From the NCBI GenBank assembly GCA_016788285.1, contig JAEUSW010000140.1, forward strand, positions 1-47,206: a DNA stretch of 47,206 nucleotides, written 5' to 3'. The notes below the pieces were generated by a model that worked only from the letters and a program-made list of their open reading frames with translations, was not told the DNA's origin and made no database searches. Shown in pieces: positions 16,320-23,965 of the stretch (position 1 is its first letter; each line of letters opens with the position of its first letter). The position numbers were made by a program, and so were the translations under genes. Source of the stretch: Flavobacteriales bacterium (GTDB lineage: Bacteria > Bacteroidota > Bacteroidia > Flavobacteriales_F > PHOS-HE28).

Positions 16320-16697
16320 ATGAAACAGCCCATCTTCCCGCCCAACGCCGCCAGACCGCTCGCCCCCTACACGCCAGCCATCCAGGCCGGCCCCACGCTT
16401 TACCTCAGCGGCCAGATCGCGCTGGACGAACAGGGCGACCTGCACACCGGCGACATCGCCACGGAAACGCGGAAGGTGATGGAGAACGTCGGCAACCTGC
16501 TGCGTGCCGCGGGTATGGGCTACGAGCACCTGGTGAAGGTCACCATCTTCATGGCCGACATGTCCCTGTACGGTGCCGTGAACGAGGTGTACGGCACCTA
16601 CTTCACCGATACGCCGCCCGCCCGCGAGGCCGTGGCCGTAAAGGGCCTTCCGCGCGGGGTGAACGTGGAGATCAGCGGGGTGGCCTGGAAGGGGTGA
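16320..16697 (+). CDS. RidA/YjgF/UK114-family enamine/imine deaminase
   Basis: A 125-residue protein of the RidA family, which hydrolyses reactive enamine/imine intermediates from PLP enzymes. Family features are clear: PAIQAGPTLYLSGQIALD at the N-terminus, the KVTIFMADM strand, and the C-terminal REAVAVKGLPRGVNVEISGVAW, where the second Arg and the Glu match active-site positions. Length is typical (~125-130). The ATG at 16320 gives the family start (MKQPIFPPNAARPLAPYTPA); earlier frame lies antisense to the divergent MBOAT gene. An imperfect -7-like CATCTTCG lies at 16274-16281 and a short CCATGGG/CCCATGG dyad at 16287-16308. It stands alone and converges with the esterase gene. Confidence 0.92.
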   Translation: MKQPIFPPNAARPLAPYTPAIQAGPTLYLSGQIALDEQGDLHTGDIATETRKVMENVGNLLRAAGMGYEHLVKVTIFMADMSLYGAVNEVYGTYFTDTPPAREAVAVKGLPRGVNVEISGVAWKG

Positions 16698-16702
16698 GCG
16701 GA

Positions 16703-16716
16703 GGTCGGGCCCGACC
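16703..16716. terminator. palindrome between convergent genes, possible weak terminator
   Basis: GGTCGGGCCCGACC is a perfect 14-bp palindrome in the 31-base spacer between the convergent ridA and esterase stops. It has no T tract, so it may form only a small hairpin or be chance in GC-rich DNA. Confidence 0.25.
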
Positions 16717-16728
16717 CGGCCCGGACGC

Positions 16729-17550
16729 TCACCGGTCCGTGCGCCATTGCAGCGCCTCCATCACCGCCTCGTGCAGGATGTTGGCGTGGTCCAGGTCGGT
16801 GATGCGGTGGAAGGCCACGCGGGACACATGCGCCTCGCGCGCGAGGACCGCGAGCCGGCGGGCCGGACCCACCATCTCCTTCCCTTCCTTGCCCACGGTG
16901 ATGTGCACCGAGGCCACGCCGATGTCGGGCGCGCTGAGGGCGTCCGCCGGGATGTCGAGGGTCGATCCATCGTCCCACCACAGGCTGGGGCTCACGATGA
17001 TGTAGTGCTGGAAGAGGTAGGGCATGCGCAACAACAGCTCTGCCGCAAAGAGCCCGCCGAGGCTCTGGCCGATGAGGGTGCGCTCCCGAGTGGTGCGGTA
17101 GTTGGCGTCCACGAAGGGAAGCACCTCCTTCGCGATGAACCGCATGAACGCGGCGCTCCCGCCCGAAGTGGGCAGTTCGGCCTTGTCCCTGGCGTTCCGC
17201 GTGGGTGACGTGAGGTCGCGCTTGCGGTCCACGTTGGCGATGCCCACTACGATGCTCGGCCTCACCCAGCCCACCCATGGGAACGAGGCGAACTGCACGG
17301 CACCGGCCACGTGGATGAGGTCCTCGTCCGCGCCACCGTCGAGCACCACGATCACCGGGTAACGCGCGGTGCTGTCCGGGTGGTAGCCCTGCGGCAGGGC
17401 GATGTTGAGCACGCGGTCCTCGCCGAGCGCGTTGCTGTGGACGGTCTCCACAACGCCGATGGTGAAGGGCGCAGGCAGTGCCGCCCGCTCCACCTGACCC
17501 TTGACGGTCGGGCCCAGGAGCACGCAGGCGACGGGGAGCAAGGCGCGCAT
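16729..17550 (-). CDS. exported esterase of the Fes/IroE/esterase D type (alpha/beta hydrolase)
   Basis: A 273-residue alpha/beta hydrolase with a signal peptide (MRALLPVACVLLGPTVKGQ). The elements of the putative-esterase family are present: an N-terminal YPVIVVLDGG strand, TLIGQSLGGLFAAELLLR with the nucleophile Ser in GQSLGG near residue 140, SPSLWWDDG about 30 residues later, and a late His in DLDHANILHEAV. Related proteins include IroE-like siderophore esterases and feruloyl or other carboxylesterases; the substrate is not predictable. ATG 17550 shares one base with the rhodanese stop (TGATG), indicating translational coupling. The longer frame to 17673 has no signal peptide. Confidence 0.83.
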   Translation of the reverse strand: MRALLPVACVLLGPTVKGQVERAALPAPFTIGVVETVHSNALGEDRVLNIALPQGYHPDSTARYPVIVVLDGGADEDLIHVAGAVQFASFPWVGWVRPSIVVGIANVDRKRDLTSPTRNARDKAELPTSGGSAAFMRFIAKEVLPFVDANYRTTRERTLIGQSLGGLFAAELLLRMPYLFQHYIIVSPSLWWDDGSTLDIPADALSAPDIGVASVHITVGKEGKEMVGPARRLAVLAREAHVSRVAFHRITDLDHANILHEAVMEALQWRTDR

Positions 17551-17948
17551 CAGGGAGCGGTGGTGATCGGCCCCGGCCACCGTTGCAAGCCGCCGTCGAG
17601 GTCCACCACACGACGAAAGCCCATGCGCTTCATGCGACGCGCCGCGAGCGGACTGCGGTGGCAGGTGTGGCAATAGAGCAGCACGAGCGTGGAGCGGTCG
17701 AGGTCACGCACCAGCCGGCCATAGCGGAACGAGAGATAGCTCCTGTTGATGGCGCCCGGCAGGTGACCTTTCGCATGCTCACCGGGGGTGCGCACGTCGA
17801 CGAGCACCCGGGCCGTGCTGTCCGCGAGCAGCCGCGCATAGGAGGCGGCGTCGACCCTGGTGTAGGTGAAGCTCCCGGTGCTTCGGACCGTGAAACAGCC
17901 CGCGAGCGTAGTACTCAGGAGGACAAAGATCGGCACCCCGGCACGCAC
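17550..17948 (-). CDS. rhodanese-like lipoprotein
   Basis: A 132-residue protein with a lipoprotein signal (LLSTTLAGC, lipobox Cys at residue 18) and one rhodanese domain. The domain includes VLVDVRTPGEHAKGHLPGAINR and an active-site loop LLYCHTCHRSPLAA, in which CHTCHR fits the C-x4-R pattern with a second Cys inside the loop. Single-domain rhodaneses move sulfane sulfur between thiols; here the enzyme would be periplasmic and membrane-anchored. The start is GTG at 17948, six bases after the upstream stop; a second in-frame GTG follows four codons later. The gene is coupled to the esterase. The pairing of a sulfurtransferase with an esterase has no obvious pathway. Confidence 0.82.
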   Translation of the reverse strand: MRAGVPIFVLLSTTLAGCFTVRSTGSFTYTRVDAASYARLLADSTARVLVDVRTPGEHAKGHLPGAINRSYLSFRYGRLVRDLDRSTLVLLYCHTCHRSPLAARRMKRMGFRRVVDLDGGLQRWPGPITTAP

Positions 17949-17954
17949 GGCCGA

Positions 17955-18449
17955 TCAGCTGAAGCGCTTCAACTGGCTGCCGTATAGGGCCACGAACCCC
18001 ACGGCCAGCAAGGGGCCGAAGAGGCCGAGGTACTTCCAGGGCAGCACCACATGCGGCACGAAGATGCCCACCACCTGGGCCACCGCGTACAGGTAGAAGC
18101 CCTGGCGGCGGCCGCGCCACATGTTGACCGCACCGATGAAGCGGGCGATGGTACGCAGCAGGAGAAGGCCCATCAGCAAGGCGCCGCCATGGTAGAACAG
18201 TGGCACGAGCTCCTCGAAGGCCGCGATGCCCTCCTCGCCCATCATCTCGCTCATGCCGGCCATCTGCTCGTTCATCTGCGCCATGAACTCGTCCTCGGGC
18301 ACGGACCGCAGACCCAGGGTGAAGAGCAGGCCCAGCCCGTAGATCAGCAGGAAGAGCCCGCAGTTGATGAAGCTCAGGATGCCGAGGCCCGTGAGCAGGT
18401 CAGGACGCTGGGTGGAGCCGGAATCGTCCGGCAGGAAGGTGGTGGCCAT
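17955..18449 (-). CDS. membrane protein of unknown function (164 aa)
   Basis: A 164-residue protein with a short soluble N-terminus and about four hydrophobic segments: residues ~20-48, ~86-100, ~118-135 and ~138-156. A Met/Glu-rich stretch (MAQMNEQMAGMSEMMGEEG) separates the first two segments. No family is recognised. It is the first gene of a minus-strand run with the rhodanese lipoprotein (six-base gap) and the esterase. A TACATTCG element ends five bases before its ATG. It diverges from lpd across a 93-base spacer that carries both promoters. Confidence 0.72.
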   Translation of the reverse strand: MATTFLPDDSGSTQRPDLLTGLGILSFINCGLFLLIYGLGLLFTLGLRSVPEDEFMAQMNEQMAGMSEMMGEEGIAAFEELVPLFYHGGALLMGLLLLRTIARFIGAVNMWRGRRQGFYLYAVAQVVGIFVPHVVLPWKYLGLFGPLLAVGFVALYGSQLKRFS

Positions 18450-18454
18450 GGAGG

Positions 18455-18462
18455 CGAATGTA
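18455..18462 (-). promoter_or_regulatory. -7 element TACATTCG
   Basis: TACATTCG on the minus strand ends five bases before ATG 18449, suggesting a leaderless or nearly leaderless message for the membrane protein-rhodanese-esterase run. It is a TAnnTTTG variant with C at position 7. Confidence 0.45.
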
Positions 18463-18510
18463 GGACCGGCGGGCGTGCCACCGTCACCGTCGCCGATCGG
18501 CCATGGCCCC

Positions 18511-18518
18511 TACCTTCG
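18511..18518 (+). promoter_or_regulatory. -7 element TACCTTCG upstream of lpd
   Basis: TACCTTCG lies 24 bases before the lpd ATG in the divergent spacer. It is a one-base variant of TAnnTTTG. A TTG at -33 is not evident. Confidence 0.45.
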
Positions 18519-18542
18519 CCCCCTCAACCCGCACCCTTCATC

Positions 18543-19931
18543 ATGAGCTATGATGTGATCGTCCTCGGCAGTGGCCCCGGAGGCTACGTGGCCGCCATCC
18601 GTGCCAGCCAACTGGGCCTGAAGACCGCCGTCGTGGAACGCGAGGCCCTCGGCGGCATCTGCCTCAACTGGGGCTGCATCCCCACCAAGGCCCTGCTGAA
18701 GAGCGCCCAGGTGTTCGAGTACATCAACCACGCCAAGGACTACGGCATCACCGTGAACGGTGGCTCGCCCGACATGAAGGCCATCGTGGCGCGGAGCAGG
18801 GACGTCGCGAAAGGAATGAGCAACGGCGTGCAGTTCCTGATGAAGAAGAACAAGATCGACGTGATCATGGGCACCGGCAAGCTGATGCCGGGCAAGAAGC
18901 TCGAGGTCACCGGCGCCGACGGCAAGAAGCAGGTGCTCGAGGGCAAGCACATCCTCATCGCCACCGGCGCGCGCAGCCGTGTGCTGCCCAACCTGCCCCA
19001 GGACGGCAAGAAGATCATCGGCTACCGCGAGGCCATGGTGCTCGCCGAGCAGCCCAAGAGCATGGTGGTGGTGGGCAGCGGCGCCATCGGCAGCGAGTTC
19101 GCCTACTTCTACAACGCCATCGGCACCAAGGTGACCCTGGTGGAGTTCATGCCCAACGTGGTGCCCGTGGAGGACGAGGAGGTGAGCAAGCAGCTCGAGA
19201 AGAGCTTCAAGAAGCAGGGCATCGAGGTGATGACCGGCGCCGAGGTGACCAAGGTGGACACCGCCGGCAAGGGCTGCAAGGTGACCGTGAAGAGCGCCAA
19301 GGGCGAACAGGTCATCGAGTGCGACATCGTGCTCAGCGCCGTGGGCATCGCCCCCAACATCGAGGGCATCGGGCTGGAGGAGGTGGGCATCGCCACCGAC
19401 AAGGGCCGCATCACGGTGAACGAATACTACCAGACCAACATCCCCGGCTACTACGCCATCGGCGACGTGACCCCCGGCCAGGCCCTGGCGCACGTGGCCA
19501 GCGCGGAAGGCATCATCTGCGTGGAGAAGATCGCCGGGCACCACCCCGAGGCGCTCGACTACGGCAACATCCCCGGCTGCACCTACTGCAGCCCTGAGGT
19601 GGCCAGCGTGGGCATGACCGAGAAGCAGTGCAAGGACAAGGGCCTCGCCATCAAGGTGGGCAAGTTCCCCTTCACCGCCAGCGGCAAGGCCAGCGCCGGC
19701 GGCAACAAGGACGGCTTCGTGAAGCTCATCTTCGACGCCAAGTACGGCGAGCTGCTGGGCGCGCACATGATCGGCGCCAACGTCACCGAGATGATCGCCG
19801 AGTGCGTGAGCATCCGCAAGCTCGAGACCACCGGCCACGAGATCATCAAGACGGTGCACCCGCACCCCACCATGAGCGAGGCCATCATGGAGGCGGCCGC
19901 CGCAGCGTACGGCGAGGTGATCCATCTGTGA
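18543..19931 (+). CDS. lpdA: dihydrolipoyl dehydrogenase (E3)
   Basis: A 462-residue flavoprotein disulfide reductase that reoxidises dihydrolipoamide in 2-oxoacid dehydrogenase and glycine-cleavage complexes. The FAD-binding GSGPGGYVAAIRA motif is at residues ~9-21. The redox-active disulfide is in GGICLNWGCIPTKAL. The NAD-binding VVVGSGAIGSEFAYF motif is near 178, and YYAIGDVTPGQALAH is the second FAD motif. The C-terminal catalytic HPHPTMSEAIMEA gives the His-Glu pair. Length is typical. The frame extends 164 codons upstream, but only ATG 18543 starts the family domain (MSYDVIVLGSG). No E1 or E2 genes flank it, so it probably serves complexes encoded elsewhere. Confidence 0.96.
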   Translation: MSYDVIVLGSGPGGYVAAIRASQLGLKTAVVEREALGGICLNWGCIPTKALLKSAQVFEYINHAKDYGITVNGGSPDMKAIVARSRDVAKGMSNGVQFLMKKNKIDVIMGTGKLMPGKKLEVTGADGKKQVLEGKHILIATGARSRVLPNLPQDGKKIIGYREAMVLAEQPKSMVVVGSGAIGSEFAYFYNAIGTKVTLVEFMPNVVPVEDEEVSKQLEKSFKKQGIEVMTGAEVTKVDTAGKGCKVTVKSAKGEQVIECDIVLSAVGIAPNIEGIGLEEVGIATDKGRITVNEYYQTNIPGYYAIGDVTPGQALAHVASAEGIICVEKIAGHHPEALDYGNIPGCTYCSPEVASVGMTEKQCKDKGLAIKVGKFPFTASGKASAGGNKDGFVKLIFDAKYGELLGAHMIGANVTEMIAECVSIRKLETTGHEIIKTVHPHPTMSEAIMEAAAAAYGEVIHL

Positions 19932-19946
19932 ATGGGAAACGTGAGA

Positions 19947-20004
19947 GCTGAGGGCTGAACGGGCGATCCTTTCGGCTTTCAGCTTTCGGCGTTCAACCTT
20001 CAGC
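19947..20004. repeat. large imperfect inverted repeat between lpd and asnB
   Basis: GCTGAGGGCTGAACG (19947-19961) and CGTTCAACCTTCAGC (19990-20004) are inverted copies with two mismatches. The 28-base loop contains further CTTTC/GGCTTTCAGCTTTCGG repeats. It fills most of the 81-base spacer. It may terminate lpd transcripts, fold in the asnB leader, or be a copy of the AGCTGAAAGC-like extragenic repeats that I recall from Bacteroidota genomes. Confidence 0.5.
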
Positions 20005-20012
20005 GTACTCCG

Positions 20013-21884
20013 ATGTGCGGCATCGCCGGATCCTACCAACTGGGCGGCGGGCCGGCCCGGGTGGATGAACGCATCCGCGCCGCACTGGCGTGCATCGCCC
20101 ATCGGGGACCGGACGACGAAGGCGTGCATCGCGGAGGGCGTGCCGTGCTCGGCCATCGTCGCCTCAGCATCATCGATACCTCGGCCGCCGGTCACCAGCC
20201 CTTCACCGACCTCGACGGGCGCTACACCATGGTCTTCAATGGCGAGGTGTTCAACTTCGCCGAGCTCCGCGCGAGGCTGGAGGCCCAGGGTCACCGCTTC
20301 AAGAGCCGCACCGACACCGAGGTTGTCCTGCGCCTGTTCGCCCTGAACGGCCCCTCCTTCCTGCACGACCTCAATGGCTTCTTCGCCCTGGCCATCCACG
20401 ATGCCCAGGAGGACACGCTTTTCCTGGCCCGCGACCGGTTCGGGGTGAAGCCCCTGCTGTGGTGCCTGCACGAGGACAGGATGATGTTCGCGAGCGAGCT
20501 GGGCGCCCTGCTGGCCCTGGGGGCTCCACGCCGGCTGGACCGCGTGTCGCTCCGCACCTATTTCACGCACTACTACATCCCTGCACCCCACACCATCCTG
20601 GAAGGCGTGCACAAGCTGCGGCCCGGCCACATGCTGCTGGTGGATGCGCAGGGCGCCCGTGCGGAACGGTGGTATGATGCGGAGGCCGAAGCGGCGAGGA
20701 CCACCGTGCCGTCGGACCCCGTGAAGCGGGTGCGCGAGCTGATGGACGATGCCGTGCGGATCCGACTGGTGAGCGACGTGCCGGTGGGCACCTTCCTCAG
20801 CGGTGGCCTGGACAGCAGCATCGTGAGCGCACTGGCCCGGCGGCACAAACCCGACCTGCGCACGTTCAGCATCGGCTACTCGGAGGCGTACTACGACGAG
20901 ACCCCCTTCGCCGAGGCCGTGGCGCGCCATCTGGGCACCGACCACACCACCTTCACCCTGGGGCACGACGACCTGGCCGCCAGCTACGACGGCCTGCTGG
21001 CCGCGCTGGACGAGCCCTTCGCGGACCAGAGCGCGCTTCCCAGCTACGTCCTGAACGCCCGTACGCGGCAGCAGGTGACCGTGGCCTTGAGCGGCGATGG
21101 CGCCGACGAGGTCTTCGGCGGCTACCGGAAGCACCAGGCCGAACTGCGGGTGCGCACCCCCGGAGCCCTGGAGCGCCTGGCCCTGCTGGGCGCACCCGCG
21201 TGGAGGGCCCTGCCCCGTTCGCGCAACCACCCGCTGGCCGACAAGGTGCGGCAGCTGGACCGCTTCGCCAGGAGCGCGGCGCTGAGCCCGCAGGAACGGT
21301 ACCTGCTCCTGGCCTCATGGGACGAGGAGCTCGATGCCGCCGCCCTCCTGGACCCCGCATCCGACGAAGGGACCTTCGCGCAGCGTCGGGCCGCGATCAC
21401 CGCCCCCCTGGCCGCGCACCGCGACCTCAACGGCCTGCTCTGGGCCGATGTGCACACCGTGCTGCCCGACGACATGCTGCGCAAGGTGGACCTGACCAGC
21501 ATGGCGCACGCCCTGGAGGTGCGCACCCCGTTCCTGGACCGCCGTGTGGTGGAGCTGGCCTTCGCCCTTCCGCCCCAGGCCAAGTTCCACAAGGGTTCCG
21601 GGAAGCATCTGCTGCGCGAGGCCTTCGGGGAGCTGCTGCCCCGGGGCACCTTGACCCGGGCCAAGCGCGGGTTCGAGGTGCCGCTGACCCCCCTGCTGAA
21701 GGGCCCCCTGGCGGATCGCGTGACCGTATGCACGGATACCGAGCTGCTGCGTGCCGCCGGCCTCGCGCCGGGTGCCGTCCGGCAGGTGCTCAACAGGTTC
21801 CACGGCCCTTCGCCCGGAAGTTCGCAGGCAACCGTGCATGCCATCATCGTCTATCTGACGTGGTGGCGGCGGTACATGGCCTGA
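20013..21884 (+). CDS. asnB: asparagine synthase (glutamine-hydrolysing), class II
   Basis: A 623-residue AsnB-type amidotransferase. The N-terminal Ntn glutaminase domain begins MCGIAGSYQ, with the nucleophile Cys2 exposed after Met removal, and includes CIAHRGPDDEG and FNGEVFNF. The synthetase domain carries the ATP-pyrophosphatase loop FLSGGLDSSIVSAL near residue 267 and ALSGDGADEVFGGYRKH near 355. The length and the 'TPFLDRRVVELAFALP' block fit the AsnB/WbpS-like group, members of which often sit in surface-polysaccharide clusters. It directly precedes the glycosyltransferase and export genes. It may therefore make asparagine or amidate a sugar acid in the polysaccharide; the sequence does not decide. 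Confidence 0.92.
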   Translation: MCGIAGSYQLGGGPARVDERIRAALACIAHRGPDDEGVHRGGRAVLGHRRLSIIDTSAAGHQPFTDLDGRYTMVFNGEVFNFAELRARLEAQGHRFKSRTDTEVVLRLFALNGPSFLHDLNGFFALAIHDAQEDTLFLARDRFGVKPLLWCLHEDRMMFASELGALLALGAPRRLDRVSLRTYFTHYYIPAPHTILEGVHKLRPGHMLLVDAQGARAERWYDAEAEAARTTVPSDPVKRVRELMDDAVRIRLVSDVPVGTFLSGGLDSSIVSALARRHKPDLRTFSIGYSEAYYDETPFAEAVARHLGTDHTTFTLGHDDLAASYDGLLAALDEPFADQSALPSYVLNARTRQQVTVALSGDGADEVFGGYRKHQAELRVRTPGALERLALLGAPAWRALPRSRNHPLADKVRQLDRFARSAALSPQERYLLLASWDEELDAAALLDPASDEGTFAQRRAAITAPLAAHRDLNGLLWADVHTVLPDDMLRKVDLTSMAHALEVRTPFLDRRVVELAFALPPQAKFHKGSGKHLLREAFGELLPRGTLTRAKRGFEVPLTPLLKGPLADRVTVCTDTELLRAAGLAPGAVRQVLNRFHGPSPGSSQATVHAIIVYLTWWRRYMA

Positions 21885-21904
21885 GCCCTTCCCGCGCCCC
21901 CCGT

Positions 21905-21912
21905 TACCTTTG
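21905..21912 (+). promoter_or_regulatory. -7 element TACCTTTG upstream of the GT4 gene
   Basis: A perfect TAnnTTTG match in the 38-base spacer after asnB, ending ten bases before ATG 21923. No -33 TTG is visible. Confidence 0.55.
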
Positions 21913-21922
21913 ACGCCGGCCC

Positions 21923-23149
21923 ATGCCCCGTATCCTCCGGATCATCAACCGCTTCAACCTCGGGGGGCCCACGCACAACGCCGCCTACCTGACCCGCTAT
22001 CTGCCCGGGGACTATGAGACCCTGCTCGTGGGGGGCAGCCAGGAGGCCACCGAGGAGGGCAGCCATCACATCTTGCGTTCCCTCGGGGTGGAGGCCATGA
22101 TCCTGCCCGAGCTGCAGCGCGAAGTGGCCCCGTGGCGCGACCGGGGCGCCTACCGCCGCATCAAACAGCTCATCCGTGAGTTCAAGCCGGACATCGTGCA
22201 CACCCATGCCGCGAAGGCCGGTGCGGTGGGCCGTATGGCGGCCGCGGACCTGGGCGTGAAGGCCATCGTGCACACCTTCCACGGCCACGTCTTCCACAGC
22301 TACTTCGGCCCGGTGCGCACCGCGCTCTACAAGAACATCGAACGGTTCCTCGCCCGCCGCTCCAGCCGGATCATCGCCATCAGCGAGAAGCAGAAGCACG
22401 AGCTGGTGGACGAGCACCGCATCTGCCCGGGGGACAAGGTGAGCGTGATCCCCTTGGGATTCGACCTGAGCCGGTTCCGGGAGGACCGCGCGCGCAAGCG
22501 GGCCTTCTTCCGAAGCGTCTACGGCGTGGCCGATGACGAGATCGCCATCGCCATCGTCGGCCGGCTCGTTCCGATCAAGAACCACGACCTCTTCCTGGAG
22601 GCCATGGCCGCGGTCGCCCGACGCACCCAACGGCGTGTGCGCGCGTTCATCGTGGGCGACGGAGAGGAGCGCGACCGCCTCGAAGGGCGGGTGAACGAGC
22701 TCGGGCTGAGCCACGCCGTGGGCCCCTACTTCAACGGACATGGCTTCGGCCACGGCGCCGGATCCGGTGCGGTGGTGCCCCCGGCCACCATCACCTTCAC
22801 CTCCTGGATCAAGGAGGTGGACATCGTCTACGCCGGCGTCGACCTTGTGGTCCTCACGTCGCTGAACGAGGGCACCCCGGTGAGCCTGATCGAGGCGCAG
22901 GCCTCGGACCGGCCGGTGGTGACCACCCGTGTGGGCGGCGTGGAGAACGTGGTCCTGCCCGACCGGTCGGCGTTGCTGAGCCCCTCGGGCGACCTCGCCA
23001 CGATGTCCGAGGCCATCCTGCGCGTGGTGGAGGACGATGCGCTCCGCGGCCGAATGGGCGAGCAGGGATGGGACTTCGTGCGCCAGCGCTACCATTACAC
23101 GCGCCTGGTGGACGATACCGCCCGTCTGTACGATGCCCTGCTGAACTGA
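21923..23149 (+). CDS. glycosyltransferase family 4
   Basis: A 408-residue GT-B glycosyltransferase. The N-terminal domain begins RILRIINRFNLGGPTHNAAYL and has DIVHTHAAKAGAVGR. The C-terminal nucleotide-sugar domain includes IAIVGRLVPIKNHDLFLEA near residue 210 and VVLTSLNEGTPVSLIEAQA near 310, which contains the E-x7-E motif. An unusual Gly/His-rich segment (FNGHGFGHGAGSGAVV, residues ~271-290) lies between the two and just before the FTSWIKEVD segment; relatives that I recall have a shorter linker. The enzyme probably adds one sugar during polysaccharide repeat-unit assembly at the inner membrane. It has its own promoter-like element and precedes the export lipoprotein by 29 bases. Confidence 0.9.
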   Translation: MPRILRIINRFNLGGPTHNAAYLTRYLPGDYETLLVGGSQEATEEGSHHILRSLGVEAMILPELQREVAPWRDRGAYRRIKQLIREFKPDIVHTHAAKAGAVGRMAAADLGVKAIVHTFHGHVFHSYFGPVRTALYKNIERFLARRSSRIIAISEKQKHELVDEHRICPGDKVSVIPLGFDLSRFREDRARKRAFFRSVYGVADDEIAIAIVGRLVPIKNHDLFLEAMAAVARRTQRRVRAFIVGDGEERDRLEGRVNELGLSHAVGPYFNGHGFGHGAGSGAVVPPATITFTSWIKEVDIVYAGVDLVVLTSLNEGTPVSLIEAQASDRPVVTTRVGGVENVVLPDRSALLSPSGDLATMSEAILRVVEDDALRGRMGEQGWDFVRQRYHYTRLVDDTARLYDALLN

Positions 23150-23166
23150 CCGTGGGGCGAGAACGC

Positions 23167-23174
23167 TACTTTTG
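23167..23174 (+). promoter_or_regulatory. -7 element TACTTTTG upstream of the export operon
   Basis: A perfect TAnnTTTG match ends four bases before ATG 23179. With the usual distance from this element to the transcript start, the message would begin at or next to the start codon. It is the likely promoter of the long polysaccharide operon. Confidence 0.6.
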
Positions 23175-23178
23175 CGCG

Positions 23179-23958
23179 ATGCGAACGGCACGTCTTGCGC
23201 CTTTGGTGGTGTTGGCGATGGTGGTGTTGATGGGCGGCGGTTGCACCATCAACCGGGACATCATGTTCAAGACACCGCTCGGCTACCAGTTCGACTCCGT
23301 CCCCGACACGGTGGACCTGGCCTTCAAGATCCAGCCGAACGATTACCTGCAGTTCCGGCTCTTCGCCAACGACGGGTTCAAGATGATCGACATGGTGTCC
23401 ATCGGCACCGGCGCGGACAACGCGCGGAACATGCAGCGCCTGCAGTTCAACTACCTGGTGGAGCCCGATGGCAACGTGAAACTGCCCCTGCTCGGCCGCG
23501 TCACCCTCTCCGGCAAGACCCTGCGGGAGGCGGAGACCTGGCTGGAACAGCGCTACATGGAGTTCTACAACCGGCCCTTCGTCCAGTTGAGCGTGACCAA
23601 CCGGCGCGTGGTCGTCTTCCCGGGCGGGGGCGGCGATGCCGTGGTGGTGCCGCTGGAGAACGCGAACACCACCCTGCTGGAGGTGCTGGCGAGCGCACGC
23701 GGCGTGGCGAAACGCGGCAACGCCCACAAGGTGAAGGTCTTCCGGCGCGATCCCGCCGGAGGCCGGCAGGTCTTCCAGTTCGACCTCACGGACATCGAGG
23801 GCCTGAAACATGCGGACATGGTCATGTTCTCCGACGACGTGGTCTACGTCGAACCGAACCCGGAGCTCGTGCGCGAGGTGCTCGCCGACATCACCCCGAT
23901 CATCACCCTGCTCACCAGCGTGGTGCTGGTGATCGGCATCATCCGGGGCTTCCAATAG
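23179..23958 (+). CDS. polysaccharide export lipoprotein (Wza-like)
   Basis: A 259-residue outer-membrane or periplasm-facing lipoprotein for export of capsule or exopolysaccharide. The signal peptide ends in lipobox MGGGC (Cys ~22). Residues ~50-135 form the polysaccharide export domain, with the family phrase VEPDGNVKLPLLGRVTLSGKTLREAE. A SLBB-like domain follows (~140-235). A hydrophobic C-terminal helix (IITLLTSVVLVIGIIRGF) ends the protein, as in Bacteroidota Wza relatives. The frame is open further upstream, but ATG 23179 gives the lipoprotein signal and follows the promoter. It precedes the Wzc-like kinase by seven bases. Confidence 0.93.
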   Translation: MRTARLAPLVVLAMVVLMGGGCTINRDIMFKTPLGYQFDSVPDTVDLAFKIQPNDYLQFRLFANDGFKMIDMVSIGTGADNARNMQRLQFNYLVEPDGNVKLPLLGRVTLSGKTLREAETWLEQRYMEFYNRPFVQLSVTNRRVVVFPGGGGDAVVVPLENANTTLLEVLASARGVAKRGNAHKVKVFRRDPAGGRQVFQFDLTDIEGLKHADMVMFSDDVVYVEPNPELVREVLADITPIITLLTSVVLVIGIIRGFQ

Positions 23959-23965
23959 CGGCAGC

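Noticed and set aside
18510-21230. 906-codon open frame opposite lpd and asnB
   Set aside because: It spans two well-identified genes and their spacer. The Val-Glu-Arg-Lys-Leu-Lys stretch arises from reading the extragenic hairpin, not from a protein.
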